A DNA stretch of 64,000 nt, taken from contig NZ_LHVK01000029.1 in assembly GCF_001269905.1 (NCBI RefSeq), forward strand, positions 32,033-96,032, written 5' to 3'. The notes below the pieces were generated by a model that worked only from the letters and a program-made list of their open reading frames with translations, did no database searches and had not been told where the DNA came from. A program made the position numbers and the translations under genes. The DNA is from Pseudomonas corrugata (lineage in GTDB: Bacteria > Pseudomonadota > Gammaproteobacteria > Pseudomonadales > Pseudomonadaceae). How positions within the stretch are numbered: position 1 is the stretch's first letter; every line of letters begins with the position of its first letter. Below, piece after piece: positions 44,318 to 54,109 of the stretch.

Positions 44318-44327
44318 CATCGACTCC

Positions 44328-45128
<801 letters not shown>

Positions 45129-45138
45129 CGTGCAGGCC

Positions 45139-46005
45139 TCAACGGTTGGCGTCGGAGTGAGTCATGGCGGTGTAGAACAACCACGACACCAACAGAATGA
45201 TCAGGAAGTACACCAGGGAAAACGCTGCCGCCGGCCCCAGGTCGAACTGACCGATGGCCATCTGCGTCAGGGTCTGGCTCAGGAACGTGGTGGCGTTACC
45301 CGGGCCGCCGCCGGTGAGCACGAACGGTTCGGTGTAGATCATGAAACTGTCCATGAAGCGCAGCATCACCGCGATCAGCAGCACGCTCTTCATCTTCGGC
45401 AACTGGATGTGCCGGAACACCGCCCAGTTGGACGCCCGATCGATCCGCGCCGCCTGGTAATACACATCCGGGATCGCCCGCAGCCCGGAGTAGCACAGCA
45501 GCGCCACCAGCGAGGTCCAGTGCCAGACGTCCATCACCAGCACCGTCACCCAGGCGTCCATGGTGTTGGCCGCATAGTTATAGTTGATACCGAGGGCGTT
45601 GAGGGTCCAGCCGAGCAGGCCGATATCGCCGCGACCGAAAATCTGCCAGATCGTACCGACCACGTTCCATGGGATCAGCAGCGGGATCGCCAGGATGATC
45701 AACACCAGGGACGACCATTTGCCCTTGGTCGGCATGGTCAGGGCGATGGCGATGCCCAGGGGGATTTCGATCAACAGCACGCACGCCGAATAGATGAACT
45801 GGCGCAGCAGCGAGTCGTGCAACCGTGGGTCCATCAGTACTTGCTTGTACCAGTCGGCACCGACGAAGTAGCGGCTGGACTGGTCGAAGATGTCCTGCAC
45901 CGAATAGTTGACCACGGTCATCATCGGGATCACCGCACTGAAGGCCACCAGCAGGAACACTGGCAACACCAGCCACCAGGCCTTGTTGTTCTGCACCTTG
46001 TTCAT
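45139..46005 (-). CDS. glpP: ABC importer permease (GlpP-like)
   Basis: This 288-residue MalF-like permease has six membrane helices (first: WWLVLPVFLLVAFSAVIP) and an EAA loop (GLRAIPDVYYQAARIDRASNWAVFRHIQLPKM). The start overlaps the stop of the upstream ATPase gene by four bases. It pairs with the GlpQ-like permease to form the channel. Confidence 0.93.
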   Translation of the reverse strand: MNKVQNNKAWWLVLPVFLLVAFSAVIPMMTVVNYSVQDIFDQSSRYFVGADWYKQVLMDPRLHDSLLRQFIYSACVLLIEIPLGIAIALTMPTKGKWSSLVLIILAIPLLIPWNVVGTIWQIFGRGDIGLLGWTLNALGINYNYAANTMDAWVTVLVMDVWHWTSLVALLCYSGLRAIPDVYYQAARIDRASNWAVFRHIQLPKMKSVLLIAVMLRFMDSFMIYTEPFVLTGGGPGNATTFLSQTLTQMAIGQFDLGPAAAFSLVYFLIILLVSWLFYTAMTHSDANR

Positions 46006-47111
46006 GGCTGCACCTCGCTCAACGGTTCCAGCAAATATTCATCGGCATAGACCATCAGCCATTGGGCCGGGAAGCTGATATACGCCGTGCCTTCCGGCAC
46101 CGGTTTGTCTTCGGCCAGGCGCACCTTCAGCGGCACGCCGTCGAGACTGAGAGTCAGAATCTTATAGGTGCCCAGGTCTTCGACATGCATCACCTCGGCG
46201 CGCATCGCGTCGTCGTAGGGGCCCTCCCAGACGTGGACGAACTCAGGGCGGATACCGACTTTCAGGGTTTTGCCTTCAGCCTCGGCCACCCGCTTCTGCA
46301 AGGTTTCGGACAGCGGCAGATGGGTCGAGCCGAAACCGACGCCGCCGGGTTGCACGGTGACCTCGATCAGGTTCATTCCCGGACTGCCAATGAAGTAGCC
46401 GACAAAGGTGTGGCTCGGACGCTCGAACAACTCCCGGGGCGTGCCGAACTGCACGATCTGACCGCCATACATCACCGCGATCTTGTCGGCGAAGGTCGAT
46501 GCTTCCAACTGGTCGTGGGTGACGTAGACCATGGTGATGTTGAACTGCTCGTGAATCTGCTTGAGCTTGCGCCGCAGCTTCCACTTCAGGTGCGGGTCGA
46601 TCACCGTCAGCGGTTCGTCGAACAGGATCGCCGACACGTCGTCGCGCACCAGCCCACGGCCCATGGAGACTTTCTGTTTCTCATCGGCTGTGAGGTTGCG
46701 AGCCTTCTTGTCCAACAGACTCTGCAGGTCGAGGACCTCGGCAATTTCCTGCACCTTGGTGTGGATTTTCGCTTCGGCCATGCCCTGGTTGCGCAGCGGA
46801 AACGCCAGGTTGTCGAACACCGTCATGGTGTCGTACACCACCGGGAACTGGAATACCTGGGCGATGTTACGCTGCTCCGGGCTCATGTCGTTGACGACTT
46901 TGTTGTCGAACTTTACCTGGCCCTCGGAAGGGCTGAGCAAGCCGGAAATGATGTTGAGCAAGGTGGATTTACCGCACCCTGAAGGCCCGAGCAACGCATA
47001 GGCGCCGCCCTGTTCCCAGACGTGGTTCATCTCGCGGATCGCGTAATCCTCGGGGCCCGCCGGAGTGCTGGTGTAACTGTGGGCGAGGTTCTGCAAATGA
47101 ATTTCAGCCAT
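46002..47111 (-). CDS. glpT: ABC importer ATPase with degenerate signature motif (GlpT-like)
   Basis: This 369-residue ATPase has a normal Walker A (GPSGCGKST, residues 42-50), Q-loop (VFQFP), Walker B with Glu (AILFDEP) and switch His (VTHDQLEA, His199). The signature helix reads NLTADEKQKVSMGRGL instead of LSGGQ. A C-terminal TOBE/OB regulatory domain (about 245-369) is present as in MalK. Despite the symbol it is unrelated to the glycerol-3-phosphate permease GlpT of E. coli; the name follows the rhizobial operon. It overlaps the partner ATPase gene by one base. Confidence 0.9.
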   Translation of the reverse strand: MAEIHLQNLAHSYTSTPAGPEDYAIREMNHVWEQGGAYALLGPSGCGKSTLLNIISGLLSPSEGQVKFDNKVVNDMSPEQRNIAQVFQFPVVYDTMTVFDNLAFPLRNQGMAEAKIHTKVQEIAEVLDLQSLLDKKARNLTADEKQKVSMGRGLVRDDVSAILFDEPLTVIDPHLKWKLRRKLKQIHEQFNITMVYVTHDQLEASTFADKIAVMYGGQIVQFGTPRELFERPSHTFVGYFIGSPGMNLIEVTVQPGGVGFGSTHLPLSETLQKRVAEAEGKTLKVGIRPEFVHVWEGPYDDAMRAEVMHVEDLGTYKILTLSLDGVPLKVRLAEDKPVPEGTAYISFPAQWLMVYADEYLLEPLSEVQP

Positions 47112-48205
47112 CAGGCAACCCTCGCAATACGCTGACCCGGAGCCTGAACCAACTTGCCCTGGGCATCGAAGACAAACAGTTTGTGGGTCGGGATGTAGAT
47201 ACGGATCGGCGCATCCACGTCGTACTCATGCACGCCGGGCAGGTGCAGCACCAACAGGAAGTGTTCGTTGCGTACGTGCAGGAAAGTCTCCGAGCCGCTG
47301 ATCTCGGCCACCTCGACGGTCACCGCCAGTTCCAGGTCGTCGTCGTTGCTCGGCACCAGCGAGATGTGGCTGGGGCGCACACCGAAACGGAATTCACCCT
47401 CGCCCACCGGACGCAGGTCGACGTTCAGCGGGAAGTGCACGAAGTTGGCGAAGCTCACTTCATTATCGGCAATGCGTCCTGGCATGAGGTTGATGGGCGG
47501 CTCGGAAAACAGCTCGGCGGCCAGCACGGTTTGCGGCTGGTGGTAGACCGAGGCCGCCTTGCCGCTCTGGATCACCCGGCCTTCGTGAAGAATGGTGGTG
47601 GTGCCGCCCAGGGCCAACGCTTCGTTGGGCTCGGTGGTGGCATAGACGGCGATGGTGTGACGGGCCTGGAACAGCTCACGCATTTCCTGGCGAAGCTCTT
47701 CACGCAGCTTGTAGTCCAGGTTCACCAGGGGCTCGTCGAACAGGATCAGCTCGGCATCCTTGACCAGCGCGCGGGCCATGGCGGTACGCTGCTGCTGGCC
47801 GCCGGACAGTTCCAGTGGATGGCGCTTCAGGAACTTCTCGATCCGCAGCATCTTCGCGGTTTCCAGCACTTTGCTCTGGATCACCTCGTTGGACACACCG
47901 GCCTGGCGCAACGGCGAGGCGATGTTTTCGAAAACGGTCATGGTCGGGTAGTTGATGAACTGCTGATAGACCATCGATACGTTGCGCAGCCGCACCGGGC
48001 GATTGGTCACATCAACGCCATTCATCAGGATGCGACCACTGTCGGGCTTGTCCAGGCCGGCCATCAGGCGCATGAGGCTGGTCTTGCCGGACAATGTGCG
48101 GCCCAACAGAACGTTGAAGGATCCGGGTTCGAAATTCAGGTTGGCATCGTCGATCCAGGTCTGGCCCTCGACGGTGCGACAAATGTGCTCAAGCGTTAAT
48201 GACAT
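47111..48205 (-). CDS. glpS: ABC importer ATPase with degenerate H-loop (GlpS-like)
   Basis: This 364-residue ATPase has Walker A GRTLSGKTS (35-43), a canonical signature LSGGQQQR (133-140) and Walker B LILFDEPLVNLD. The switch-loop His is replaced: VYATTEPNEA has Thr191 where VTHDQ is expected. A C-terminal TOBE domain (about 235-364) is present. It is the first gene of the operon, about 35 bases downstream of the predicted sigma-54 start point. With the adjacent ATPase it would form an asymmetric dimer with one canonical and one degenerate ATP site. Confidence 0.9.
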   Translation of the reverse strand: MSLTLEHICRTVEGQTWIDDANLNFEPGSFNVLLGRTLSGKTSLMRLMAGLDKPDSGRILMNGVDVTNRPVRLRNVSMVYQQFINYPTMTVFENIASPLRQAGVSNEVIQSKVLETAKMLRIEKFLKRHPLELSGGQQQRTAMARALVKDAELILFDEPLVNLDYKLREELRQEMRELFQARHTIAVYATTEPNEALALGGTTTILHEGRVIQSGKAASVYHQPQTVLAAELFSEPPINLMPGRIADNEVSFANFVHFPLNVDLRPVGEGEFRFGVRPSHISLVPSNDDDLELAVTVEVAEISGSETFLHVRNEHFLLVLHLPGVHEYDVDAPIRIYIPTHKLFVFDAQGKLVQAPGQRIARVA

Positions 48206-48251
48206 GGCTCGGCCTTTTTATTTTTGGGAGTCAAGCGACCGAAGATTAAAA

Positions 48252-48266
48252 GCGAAAGGCGTGCCA
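48252..48266 (-). promoter_or_regulatory. Sigma-54 promoter of the glycerol-type ABC operon
   Basis: Read on the minus strand, TGGCACGCCTTTCGC has GG at -24 (48265-48264) and GC at -12 (48253-48252) with exactly ten bases between them, followed by a T-run. This fits the TGGCACG-N4-TTGC(A/T) consensus. A sigma-54 activator gene lies divergently 370 bases away. The predicted start is about 48240. Confidence 0.82.
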
Positions 48267-48330
48267 GAAATCTCATCCTGTTGAATTTATTGGGTTTTAC
48301 CGATTTACGTCGGAAAAATACGTTCACGGA

Positions 48331-48401
48331 TGAACACAAGTGAACAAGCAAAACTGAACAACTGAACAATTCGCCGGTTGACAATGAACAATTCTGAACA
48401 A
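48331..48401. promoter_or_regulatory. Array of TGAACAA heptamers, probable activator sites
   Basis: TGAACAA occurs at 48341, 48355, 48363, 48385 and 48395, with TGAACAC at 48331. All are in the same orientation, within 71 bases. The array lies 65-135 bases upstream of the -24/-12 promoter, where enhancer sites of sigma-54 activators normally sit, and before the divergent activator gene. I infer that it is the operator of that activator. Confidence 0.6.
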
Positions 48402-48440
48402 CAATGAATGAACGTTTTCCTGGGTTGGACAGTCTCCTGT

Positions 48441-48529
48441 GTGGGAGCGAGCCTGCTCGCGATAGCGGTCTATCGGCAACATGGGTGCAGCTGATCCGAC
48501 GCTATCGCGAGCAGGCTCGCTCCCACACA
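48441..48529. repeat. REPIN between the operator array and the regulator gene
   Basis: An inverted REP pair (GTGGGAGCGAGCCTGCTCGCGATAGCG and its complement) has a 35-base spacer. It lies between the heptamer array and the regulator start; the remaining bases to 48627 show no gene. Confidence 0.92.
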
Positions 48530-48627
48530 GGATTTGCGTTCTACCTGGCAATCGGGGCTTGCCCCAGCACAAGGAGTCTGTGCGAAACTCACCACAACAA
48601 TAAAAACAGCTTCTGCGAGAGTGCCCC

Positions 48628-50478
48628 ATGGCCGCACCAGCTCCTGCCTTGTCCCACGACGCCATCATCCAGGCCTCCTGGTCCCGCTGCCGTGCCTTTG
48701 GCCTGAATCACCAGAGCGCGCCGGCCTTCGACCCATTGCCCGCCGAAGGCATTGCCCAATTGCTGGAAAGCCAGCATTCCCTGGTGCAAACCACTCACCA
48801 GGAAGTCCTGCCGTACTACGAGAACATCCTCAGCAACTCCAATTGCCTGATCATGCTGGCCGACAATCAGGGCCAAGTGCTCACCTCCTGGGGCACCCAG
48901 CGTTTCATCGAACCGAAACTGGCCCACGGGTTCAGCGCCGGGGCTAGCTGGATGGAGCGTTGCACCGGCACCAACGCCATCGGCACCGCACTGGCCTGTG
49001 AGCAGGCAGTGCACATTGAACACGATGAACACTTCCTCAAGGCCAACCGCTTCATGACCGGTTCCGCCGCGCCGATCTTCGATGCCGAGCGCAAGGTCAT
49101 CGCCGTACTGGACGTGTCCAGCGACAGCTACCTGCCGCCCTCCCACACCCTGGGCATGGTCAAGATGATGAGCCAGACCGTGGAAAACCGGCTGATTCTC
49201 AACCTGTTCCGCGGTGAACACTTCCAATTGATCTTCAACACAGGATTGAACAACCTCGACAGCCAATGGGCCGGCCTGCTGATTTTCGATGAGAGCGGCC
49301 AGATACTTTCCGCCAACCGCCGGGCCGATAACCTGCTGGGTCTGAGCCTGTCGCGGGTCAGTATCGAAAGCCTGTTCAAAGTCTCGCTGCTGGAACTGCT
49401 GAACCAGCCCGACGGCCTGCCATTCTCCCTGCAAGCAGCCGGGCGCAATCGTTTCCAGTGCATGCTCAAGCGCCCGAACCAGGTATCGATCAAGCCACGC
49501 ATCTTCACCGAACCAGTCCCCTCGCCCACCCCGGCTCCCGCCAGCCACGTCATCAGCCTCAATACTCTGCACTTTGGTGACAGCCGCGTGGAAAAGGCCG
49601 TGCGCCAGGCCGAACGCTTGCTGGAAAAGGACATTCCGCTGTTGATCCACGGTGAGACCGGCGTCGGCAAGGAAGTGTTCGTCAAGGCCCTGCACCAGGC
49701 CAGTTCCCGTTGCCAGCAGCCATTCATTGCGGTCAACTGCGCGGCGATCCCGGCCGAGCTGGTGGAATCGGAATTGTTCGGTTACGAAAAAGGCGCCTTC
49801 ACCGGCGCCAACCAGAAGGGCAGCATCGGCCTGATCCGCAAGGCCGACCGCGGCACATTGTTCCTCGACGAAATCGGCGACATGCCCCTGCCGACCCAGG
49901 CCCGCCTGCTGCGGGTGTTGCAGGAGCGTTGCGTGCAACCGGTGGGCAGCGCCGAGCTGTTCCCGGTGGACATCCGCATCATCTCCGCCACCAACCGATC
50001 GTTGCGCGAGCAAGTGCAGCTGGGCCGTTTCCGCGAAGATCTGTACTACCGCATCGGCGGCCTGACCCTGGAACTTCCGCCCCTGCGCGAACGCAGCGAC
50101 AAACAAGCCCTGTTCAAACGTCTCTGGGAACATCATCGCGAGCCAACCCAATGGGCCGGCCTGAGCCGCGAGGTGCAGGAACTGTTCGAGCGTCATCCGT
50201 GGCCGGGTAACCTGCGACAAGTCAGCAGCGTGCTGCAAGTGGCCCTGGCGATGGCCGAAGAACAGCCGATCCGCCCGGAACACCTGCCGGATGATTTCTT
50301 CGTGGACCTGGAGATGGACCCGGTGGACGCACCGGAGCCGTTGTCAGTGGACTTGAACGATGCCGAAGACCTGAACCGCCAATTGCAGGCAGTCGGCGGA
50401 AACATCTCGCACCTGGCGCGCCGACTCGGGGTCAGCCGCAATACCTTGTACAAACGCCTGCGGCAGGTGGAAAACTGA
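48628..50478 (+). CDS. Sigma-54-dependent activator, AcoR/DhaR type
   Basis: This 616-residue regulator has an N-terminal GAF-like sensory region (about 70-190: GASWMERCTGTNAIGTAL, FMTGSAAPIFD), a PAS-like segment (about 200-270) and an AAA+ domain (about 320-540). The AAA+ domain has Walker A GETGVGKE, the sigma-54 contact loop GAFTGA, Walker B GTLFLDEIGDM and RIISATNR. A Fis-type HTH ends the protein (LARRLGVSRNTLYKRLR). AcoR/DhaR relatives respond to acetoin, glycerol or dihydroxyacetone-related signals. It is divergent from the importer operon with a -24/-12 promoter and is its likely activator. Confidence 0.93.
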   Translation: MAAPAPALSHDAIIQASWSRCRAFGLNHQSAPAFDPLPAEGIAQLLESQHSLVQTTHQEVLPYYENILSNSNCLIMLADNQGQVLTSWGTQRFIEPKLAHGFSAGASWMERCTGTNAIGTALACEQAVHIEHDEHFLKANRFMTGSAAPIFDAERKVIAVLDVSSDSYLPPSHTLGMVKMMSQTVENRLILNLFRGEHFQLIFNTGLNNLDSQWAGLLIFDESGQILSANRRADNLLGLSLSRVSIESLFKVSLLELLNQPDGLPFSLQAAGRNRFQCMLKRPNQVSIKPRIFTEPVPSPTPAPASHVISLNTLHFGDSRVEKAVRQAERLLEKDIPLLIHGETGVGKEVFVKALHQASSRCQQPFIAVNCAAIPAELVESELFGYEKGAFTGANQKGSIGLIRKADRGTLFLDEIGDMPLPTQARLLRVLQERCVQPVGSAELFPVDIRIISATNRSLREQVQLGRFREDLYYRIGGLTLELPPLRERSDKQALFKRLWEHHREPTQWAGLSREVQELFERHPWPGNLRQVSSVLQVALAMAEEQPIRPEHLPDDFFVDLEMDPVDAPEPLSVDLNDAEDLNRQLQAVGGNISHLARRLGVSRNTLYKRLRQVEN

Positions 50479-50479
50479 G

Positions 50480-50511
50480 GGCGTAGCAGCCTGCCAACAG
50501 GCTGCTACGCC
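50480..50511. terminator. Strong hairpin between convergent genes
   Basis: A 14-bp perfect stem (GGCGTAGCAGCCTG/CAGGCTGCTACGCC) closes on a CCAA loop, immediately after the regulator stop and before the 3' end of the convergent gene. There is no T-run on either strand, so termination may be inefficient or act through RNA 3'-end protection. Confidence 0.6.
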
Positions 50512-50526
50512 GGGTTCGACCGAGTC

Positions 50527-51033
50527 TCAATCGAACGCACCGTTCAGCACTTCATAGATGATGCCAGTGGCGATCGCCACCAGAATCAGGTCAGTGCCCA
50601 CCTGCCGCCACTCGTAGCCATCGTAGTGCGGCAAGCGTCCCAACAGGCGTCCGTCCAGCTTCTTGGCGATGCCCGGCGGCATCGGCTTGCCCCGGGCGAG
50701 GTTTTTCTGGATGCCCGGTGGCAGGGCCGGACCGGGGCTCCAATAATCACGATAACCGCCGATCACACCGATAATACCGCCCCGGTCGATACTCGGCCCG
50801 TTGTGCCAGTCGCCGCCACCGCCACCGCCGTGAGCGTTGCCCTTGCCACCCTGGTTACCATAGTTGCCTTGACCGCCCTTGTTGCCTTGTCCTCCTTTGC
50901 CCTGCCCGTGACCTGGCCCCTGGTCGAACTGAGCGTTTCCCTTGCCGTTCCCCGGATCCGCGACGGCAATTTCAGGCCCCGCCACCAAGGCGAAGCAGGT
51001 AACCACTGCAATCAACGAACGCGATTTGAGCAT
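50527..51033 (-). CDS. Secreted Gly-rich CigR/RcnB-like protein
   Basis: This 168-residue exported protein has a signal peptide (MLKSRSLIAVVTCFALVAG) followed by a Gly/Asn/Lys/His-rich low-complexity region (about 30-80) and a compact C-terminal domain. That domain contains LPPGIQKNLARGKPMPPGIAKKLDGRLLGRLPHYDGYEW and a final hydrophobic segment. The repeated PPGIxK(N/K)L pattern is typical of CigR-family and RcnB-like envelope proteins. The function is not established. The start is placed at the signal peptide; the ribosome site is weak. Confidence 0.75.
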   Translation of the reverse strand: MLKSRSLIAVVTCFALVAGPEIAVADPGNGKGNAQFDQGPGHGQGKGGQGNKGGQGNYGNQGGKGNAHGGGGGGDWHNGPSIDRGGIIGVIGGYRDYWSPGPALPPGIQKNLARGKPMPPGIAKKLDGRLLGRLPHYDGYEWRQVGTDLILVAIATGIIYEVLNGAFD

Positions 51034-51144
51034 GATGGTTCTCACTAAAAAGGGAAGGTCCCTGCACATATGGACGCTTGGGATGATATTAGTTCCACAT
51101 CACCTCCCCCGCCGCTGAGGCAACGAACGTTATCAAGGAGCTCC

Positions 51145-52356
51145 ATGCGCAAGGATTACCTGGCCTTCTTCACCTCATTGTTCCTCTCCCGGCTGGCCGA
51201 CCAGATCTTGCTGTTTATCGTCCCGTTGATTGTGTTCCAGACCACCAACAGCGTCTCCTGGGCGGGCTTGGCTTTCTTCGTTGAATCCCTGCCGCGCTAT
51301 TTGTCGTTCCCGATCTGCGGCGCGTTGTGCGACAAGTTCCCGCCCATCCGTATCCTGCACATCAGCCAGGTCTACCGCGCCGTGGCATGCGCCGTCGCCA
51401 CGGCACTCTACGGCATCTTTGGCGGCCTCTACTGGATCATCGCCCTCTCGGCCGTGTGCGGCGTGCTGACCACCCAGGGCATCATGGCCCGCGAAGTGGT
51501 GATGCCGCACATCTTCAAGCACTACACCTATACCAAGACCCTGTCCTACTCGCAGATCGCCGACCAGGGCGGGCTGGTACTGGGCCCGCTGCTCGCCGCG
51601 CTGATGCTCGACGTGTGGGCATGGCATTGGGTGGTAGTGGCGATTTCCGCGCTGTTTCTGTCAGCGGACCTGGCCATGCGGTACTGGCAGCGCACCAGCT
51701 CGGTCACCCTGGAGACCTTCGAGCAACATCAGGACCTCTGGCTGAACCCGCTACGCATCGCTTTCAGCCATATACGCAACCTGGCGGAACTGAAGAGGAT
51801 CATCAGCCTGGCGGTGGGCGTCAATCTGATCATTGGCGTCACCCTCGCCACGTCGGCGGCCATGGTCATCGGCCAGTACAGCGCCGGCAAGGACTATTAC
51901 GCCGGGTTGCAGGCAGCCGGCGCCATGACCACCATCGTCATCCTGTTCCTCCTGGCACGGTTCACGCTGCCCTTGAAGTGGCTGGGTATCCTGTCCTACA
52001 CGCTGATCGCCACAGGAGCCTTCCTCACCGCCCTCAGCCCGAACGCCTGGGGTTACGTGGTGGGTTTCCTGCTGGTCGTCGGCTTCGACAAAATGTTCAA
52101 CGTCTACATGCGCAGCACCCGCCAGCAAGTCATTCCGCCCCAGGACTTCGGCAAGACCGTCGGCGTAATCACGCTGCTCAACAACCTTTCACAACCGCTG
52201 GCGGGCCTGTTGGTCGCGCTGCTGGCGGCACCGATCGGATTGCAGAAAGTGATTCTGCTGCTGGCGTTGGCGACCGGCCTGATCGGCCTCGGGGTGGTAG
52301 TGGCCTATCGAAGCCCGAGGCCTCGATCAACACACTTCGGCGCGAATACCCACTGA
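51145..52356 (+). CDS. MFS transporter
   Basis: This 403-residue protein has twelve predicted membrane helices with the usual central cytoplasmic loop (about 195-220, WQRTSSVTLETFEQHQDLW). The N-terminal LFLSRLADQILLFIVPL and the loop GALCDKFPPIRIL (in the motif-A position) are typical of EntS/MFS_3-type exporters. AAGGAG lies four bases before the ATG at 51145; an upstream in-frame ATG lacks any such site. No ligand can be inferred, and the neighbours give no clue. Confidence 0.88.
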   Translation: MRKDYLAFFTSLFLSRLADQILLFIVPLIVFQTTNSVSWAGLAFFVESLPRYLSFPICGALCDKFPPIRILHISQVYRAVACAVATALYGIFGGLYWIIALSAVCGVLTTQGIMAREVVMPHIFKHYTYTKTLSYSQIADQGGLVLGPLLAALMLDVWAWHWVVVAISALFLSADLAMRYWQRTSSVTLETFEQHQDLWLNPLRIAFSHIRNLAELKRIISLAVGVNLIIGVTLATSAAMVIGQYSAGKDYYAGLQAAGAMTTIVILFLLARFTLPLKWLGILSYTLIATGAFLTALSPNAWGYVVGFLLVVGFDKMFNVYMRSTRQQVIPPQDFGKTVGVITLLNNLSQPLAGLLVALLAAPIGLQKVILLLALATGLIGLGVVVAYRSPRPRSTHFGANTH

Positions 52357-52630
52357 GTAACGTCCCGCAATAGGAGCGACGTTCACCTCGACGGGCACCG
52401 CCGGGGTATCGGCTCGCTGCAATGACATGAAATGCATTATTAATGACTTATTGTTGAGGCATGGTTGAGCATCACAGGTGTACGAATCCATTCGTCGCCT
52501 GCCAGACCTGGCCGACCTTGCTCGGCCACGTCTGGCTTGGGGTTTGCCGCAATCGCCGTAGCAGCCAGGAAGACGAGATTCTGACGCTGCGGCAACTCAA
52601 TCACGCTTGGTCGGCCACTGGAGATGTACC

Positions 52631-52837
52631 GTGTCAACTCTCAATGAAATCGCAGCGAACCACGCGAGAATGGCAAAGGCAAAGGAAGAGGAATCGATAC
52701 GGCTGAGTGAGCTTCACATTCAGGTGGTCGGCAGTCTGGAAATTACGCCGATAGAGGCGAAACAGCAGATGCCGCTACACTTCATGGCTGGCGTACCGGA
52801 ACGTTCATTCGGGGAAGTCGTAGCCCTGAGCTTCTGA
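52631..52837 (+). CDS. Small hypothetical protein
   Basis: This 68-residue acidic protein has a GTG start at 52631 and GGAG seven bases upstream. The N-terminal third is helical and charged (TLNEIAANHARMAKAKEEESIRLSELH); the rest is mixed (IQVVGSLEITPIEAKQQMPLHF). No signal or membrane segment is present, and I do not recognise a family. The 270 bases before it (52357-52630) show no convincing gene. Confidence 0.5.
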   Translation: MSTLNEIAANHARMAKAKEEESIRLSELHIQVVGSLEITPIEAKQQMPLHFMAGVPERSFGEVVALSF

Positions 52838-52885
52838 CCTAATGACATGGATTGATCGCCTGCCTGAAAGCGGGCGATTTGCATA

Positions 52886-53194
52886 TCAGAACTGCCTCAC
52901 CAACGCCGCTGCAAGGATACCCGCCGCAATGGCCGGCAACGGTTTCTTCAGGGTCAGCATGACAACTGCCGTGGTGAGCAAGGCCAGGCGTGCGCCGTTA
53001 TCTCCCTTGACCGCCATCGGCGCCAGGACCGCCACCAGTACCGAGCCCGACATGGCGGTGATGAACTGCTGCACCCGATAGTTGATCGGTACGAACGACA
53101 TCACGAAGACCCCGCCCCAGCGAGTCGCCAATGTCACGAGCGCCATGATCAGGATGATCACCAGCGTGCCAGACCCCGTCGTTGTGATATTCAT
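52886..53194 (-). CDS. azlD: AzlD-family branched-chain amino acid exporter subunit
   Basis: This 102-residue protein has four hydrophobic helices (TLVIILIMALVTLATRW and others) and the family motif TRWGGVFVMSFVPINYRVQQFI. It is the small subunit of the AzlCD (BrnFE/YgaZH-type) exporter of branched-chain amino acids. The ATG at 53194 overlaps the azlC stop (ATGA). Confidence 0.9.
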   Translation of the reverse strand: MNITTTGSGTLVIILIMALVTLATRWGGVFVMSFVPINYRVQQFITAMSGSVLVAVLAPMAVKGDNGARLALLTTAVVMLTLKKPLPAIAAGILAAALVRQF

Positions 53195-53901
53195 TGTTTT
53201 TTCTCCATCCACAACGCGCCCAACAGCCCTCCGGCCAAAGCTCCCACGACGACATGACTGTTAGCCGGCAAGTACCAGTAAGCCATTAGCGAAGAGCAGG
53301 CCGCGACGGTCCAGACGATGAACATGCGCAGGTTCTTCTTGCCGCCGACCACCATCGCCAGCAGGAAACACCCCATCACCATGTCGAGTCCGAAACTGAC
53401 GGGATTCTGGATGGCGCTGCCGAAATGCAGGCCCAGCCAACTGCCCAGGATCCAGGCAGCCCACAGCGCAATACCGCCCCCGAACAACAACCCGAACCCC
53501 GGTTTGCCAGCATTGAACGCCTGCATCGCCATGGCCCAGTTGGCATCCGAGACCACCAGCATCACACCGTAGCGCTTGGCCATTGGCAACTCCCGCAGCC
53601 ACGGGTAGAGCGTCGCGCCCATCAACAGATGACGGGCGTTGATGGCGAACACGGTGATGATCAACGGCACCACGGGCACCTGTTCACCCCACAGATCCAG
53701 CGCGGCAAATTGTGAAGCGCCGGCAAAAACCAGCGTGCTCATGAGTACCGCCGACGTATCACTCAAGCCCGTTTGCGCAGCGGCCAGGCCGAAAGCGACC
53801 CCGAATACGACGACGAACAGCGAGATCGGCATCAACTGCCTGAAGCCGTCGTAGATGTACTCGCGCTTCAACTCATGCAGAGCAGGTTCAACGTTTGACA
53901 A
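53191..53901 (-). CDS. azlC: AzlC-family branched-chain amino acid exporter subunit
   Basis: This 236-residue protein has the AzlC signature FGVAFGLAAAQTGLS, VFAGASQFAALDLW and NARHLLMGATLYPWL, with about five to seven membrane segments. It works with AzlD. The start is uncertain: TTG at 53901 has GAGG upstream and gives a normal N-terminus (SNVEPALHELKREY); an ATG at 53973 would add 24 poorly conserved residues. It is transcribed divergently from the gene at 54110. Confidence 0.9.
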   Translation of the reverse strand: MSNVEPALHELKREYIYDGFRQLMPISLFVVVFGVAFGLAAAQTGLSDTSAVLMSTLVFAGASQFAALDLWGEQVPVVPLIITVFAINARHLLMGATLYPWLRELPMAKRYGVMLVVSDANWAMAMQAFNAGKPGFGLLFGGGIALWAAWILGSWLGLHFGSAIQNPVSFGLDMVMGCFLLAMVVGGKKNLRMFIVWTVAACSSLMAYWYLPANSHVVVGALAGGLLGALWMEKKQ

Positions 53902-54109
53902 GACTGCGCCTCGTTCAGAATCGGCTTGAAAGAAACAAGTATGCGAGCCGAAGACAACTTCCGAAAAGCACATAATTCGAAGAGGCCCTATTCGATAACC
54001 TCATGCTTCGGTGAACGCGTTCATATCGAAGACGCTTGTCTGACGCTAAGATTGCCGTGCGGTCGATCAGTCCCCGCGTCGAGCATCCCTGGAGAACGAG
54101 TGAGGTGGC

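Noticed and set aside
50480..50511. Attachment site or integrase target at the 14-bp palindrome
   Set aside because: No tRNA, integrase or flanking direct repeat is present; it is better read as a hairpin between convergent genes.
52440..52637. 65-codon minus-strand frame upstream of the small gene at 52631
   Set aside because: It overlaps the better supported GTG/GGAG gene start region and has no clear ribosome site or family signal.
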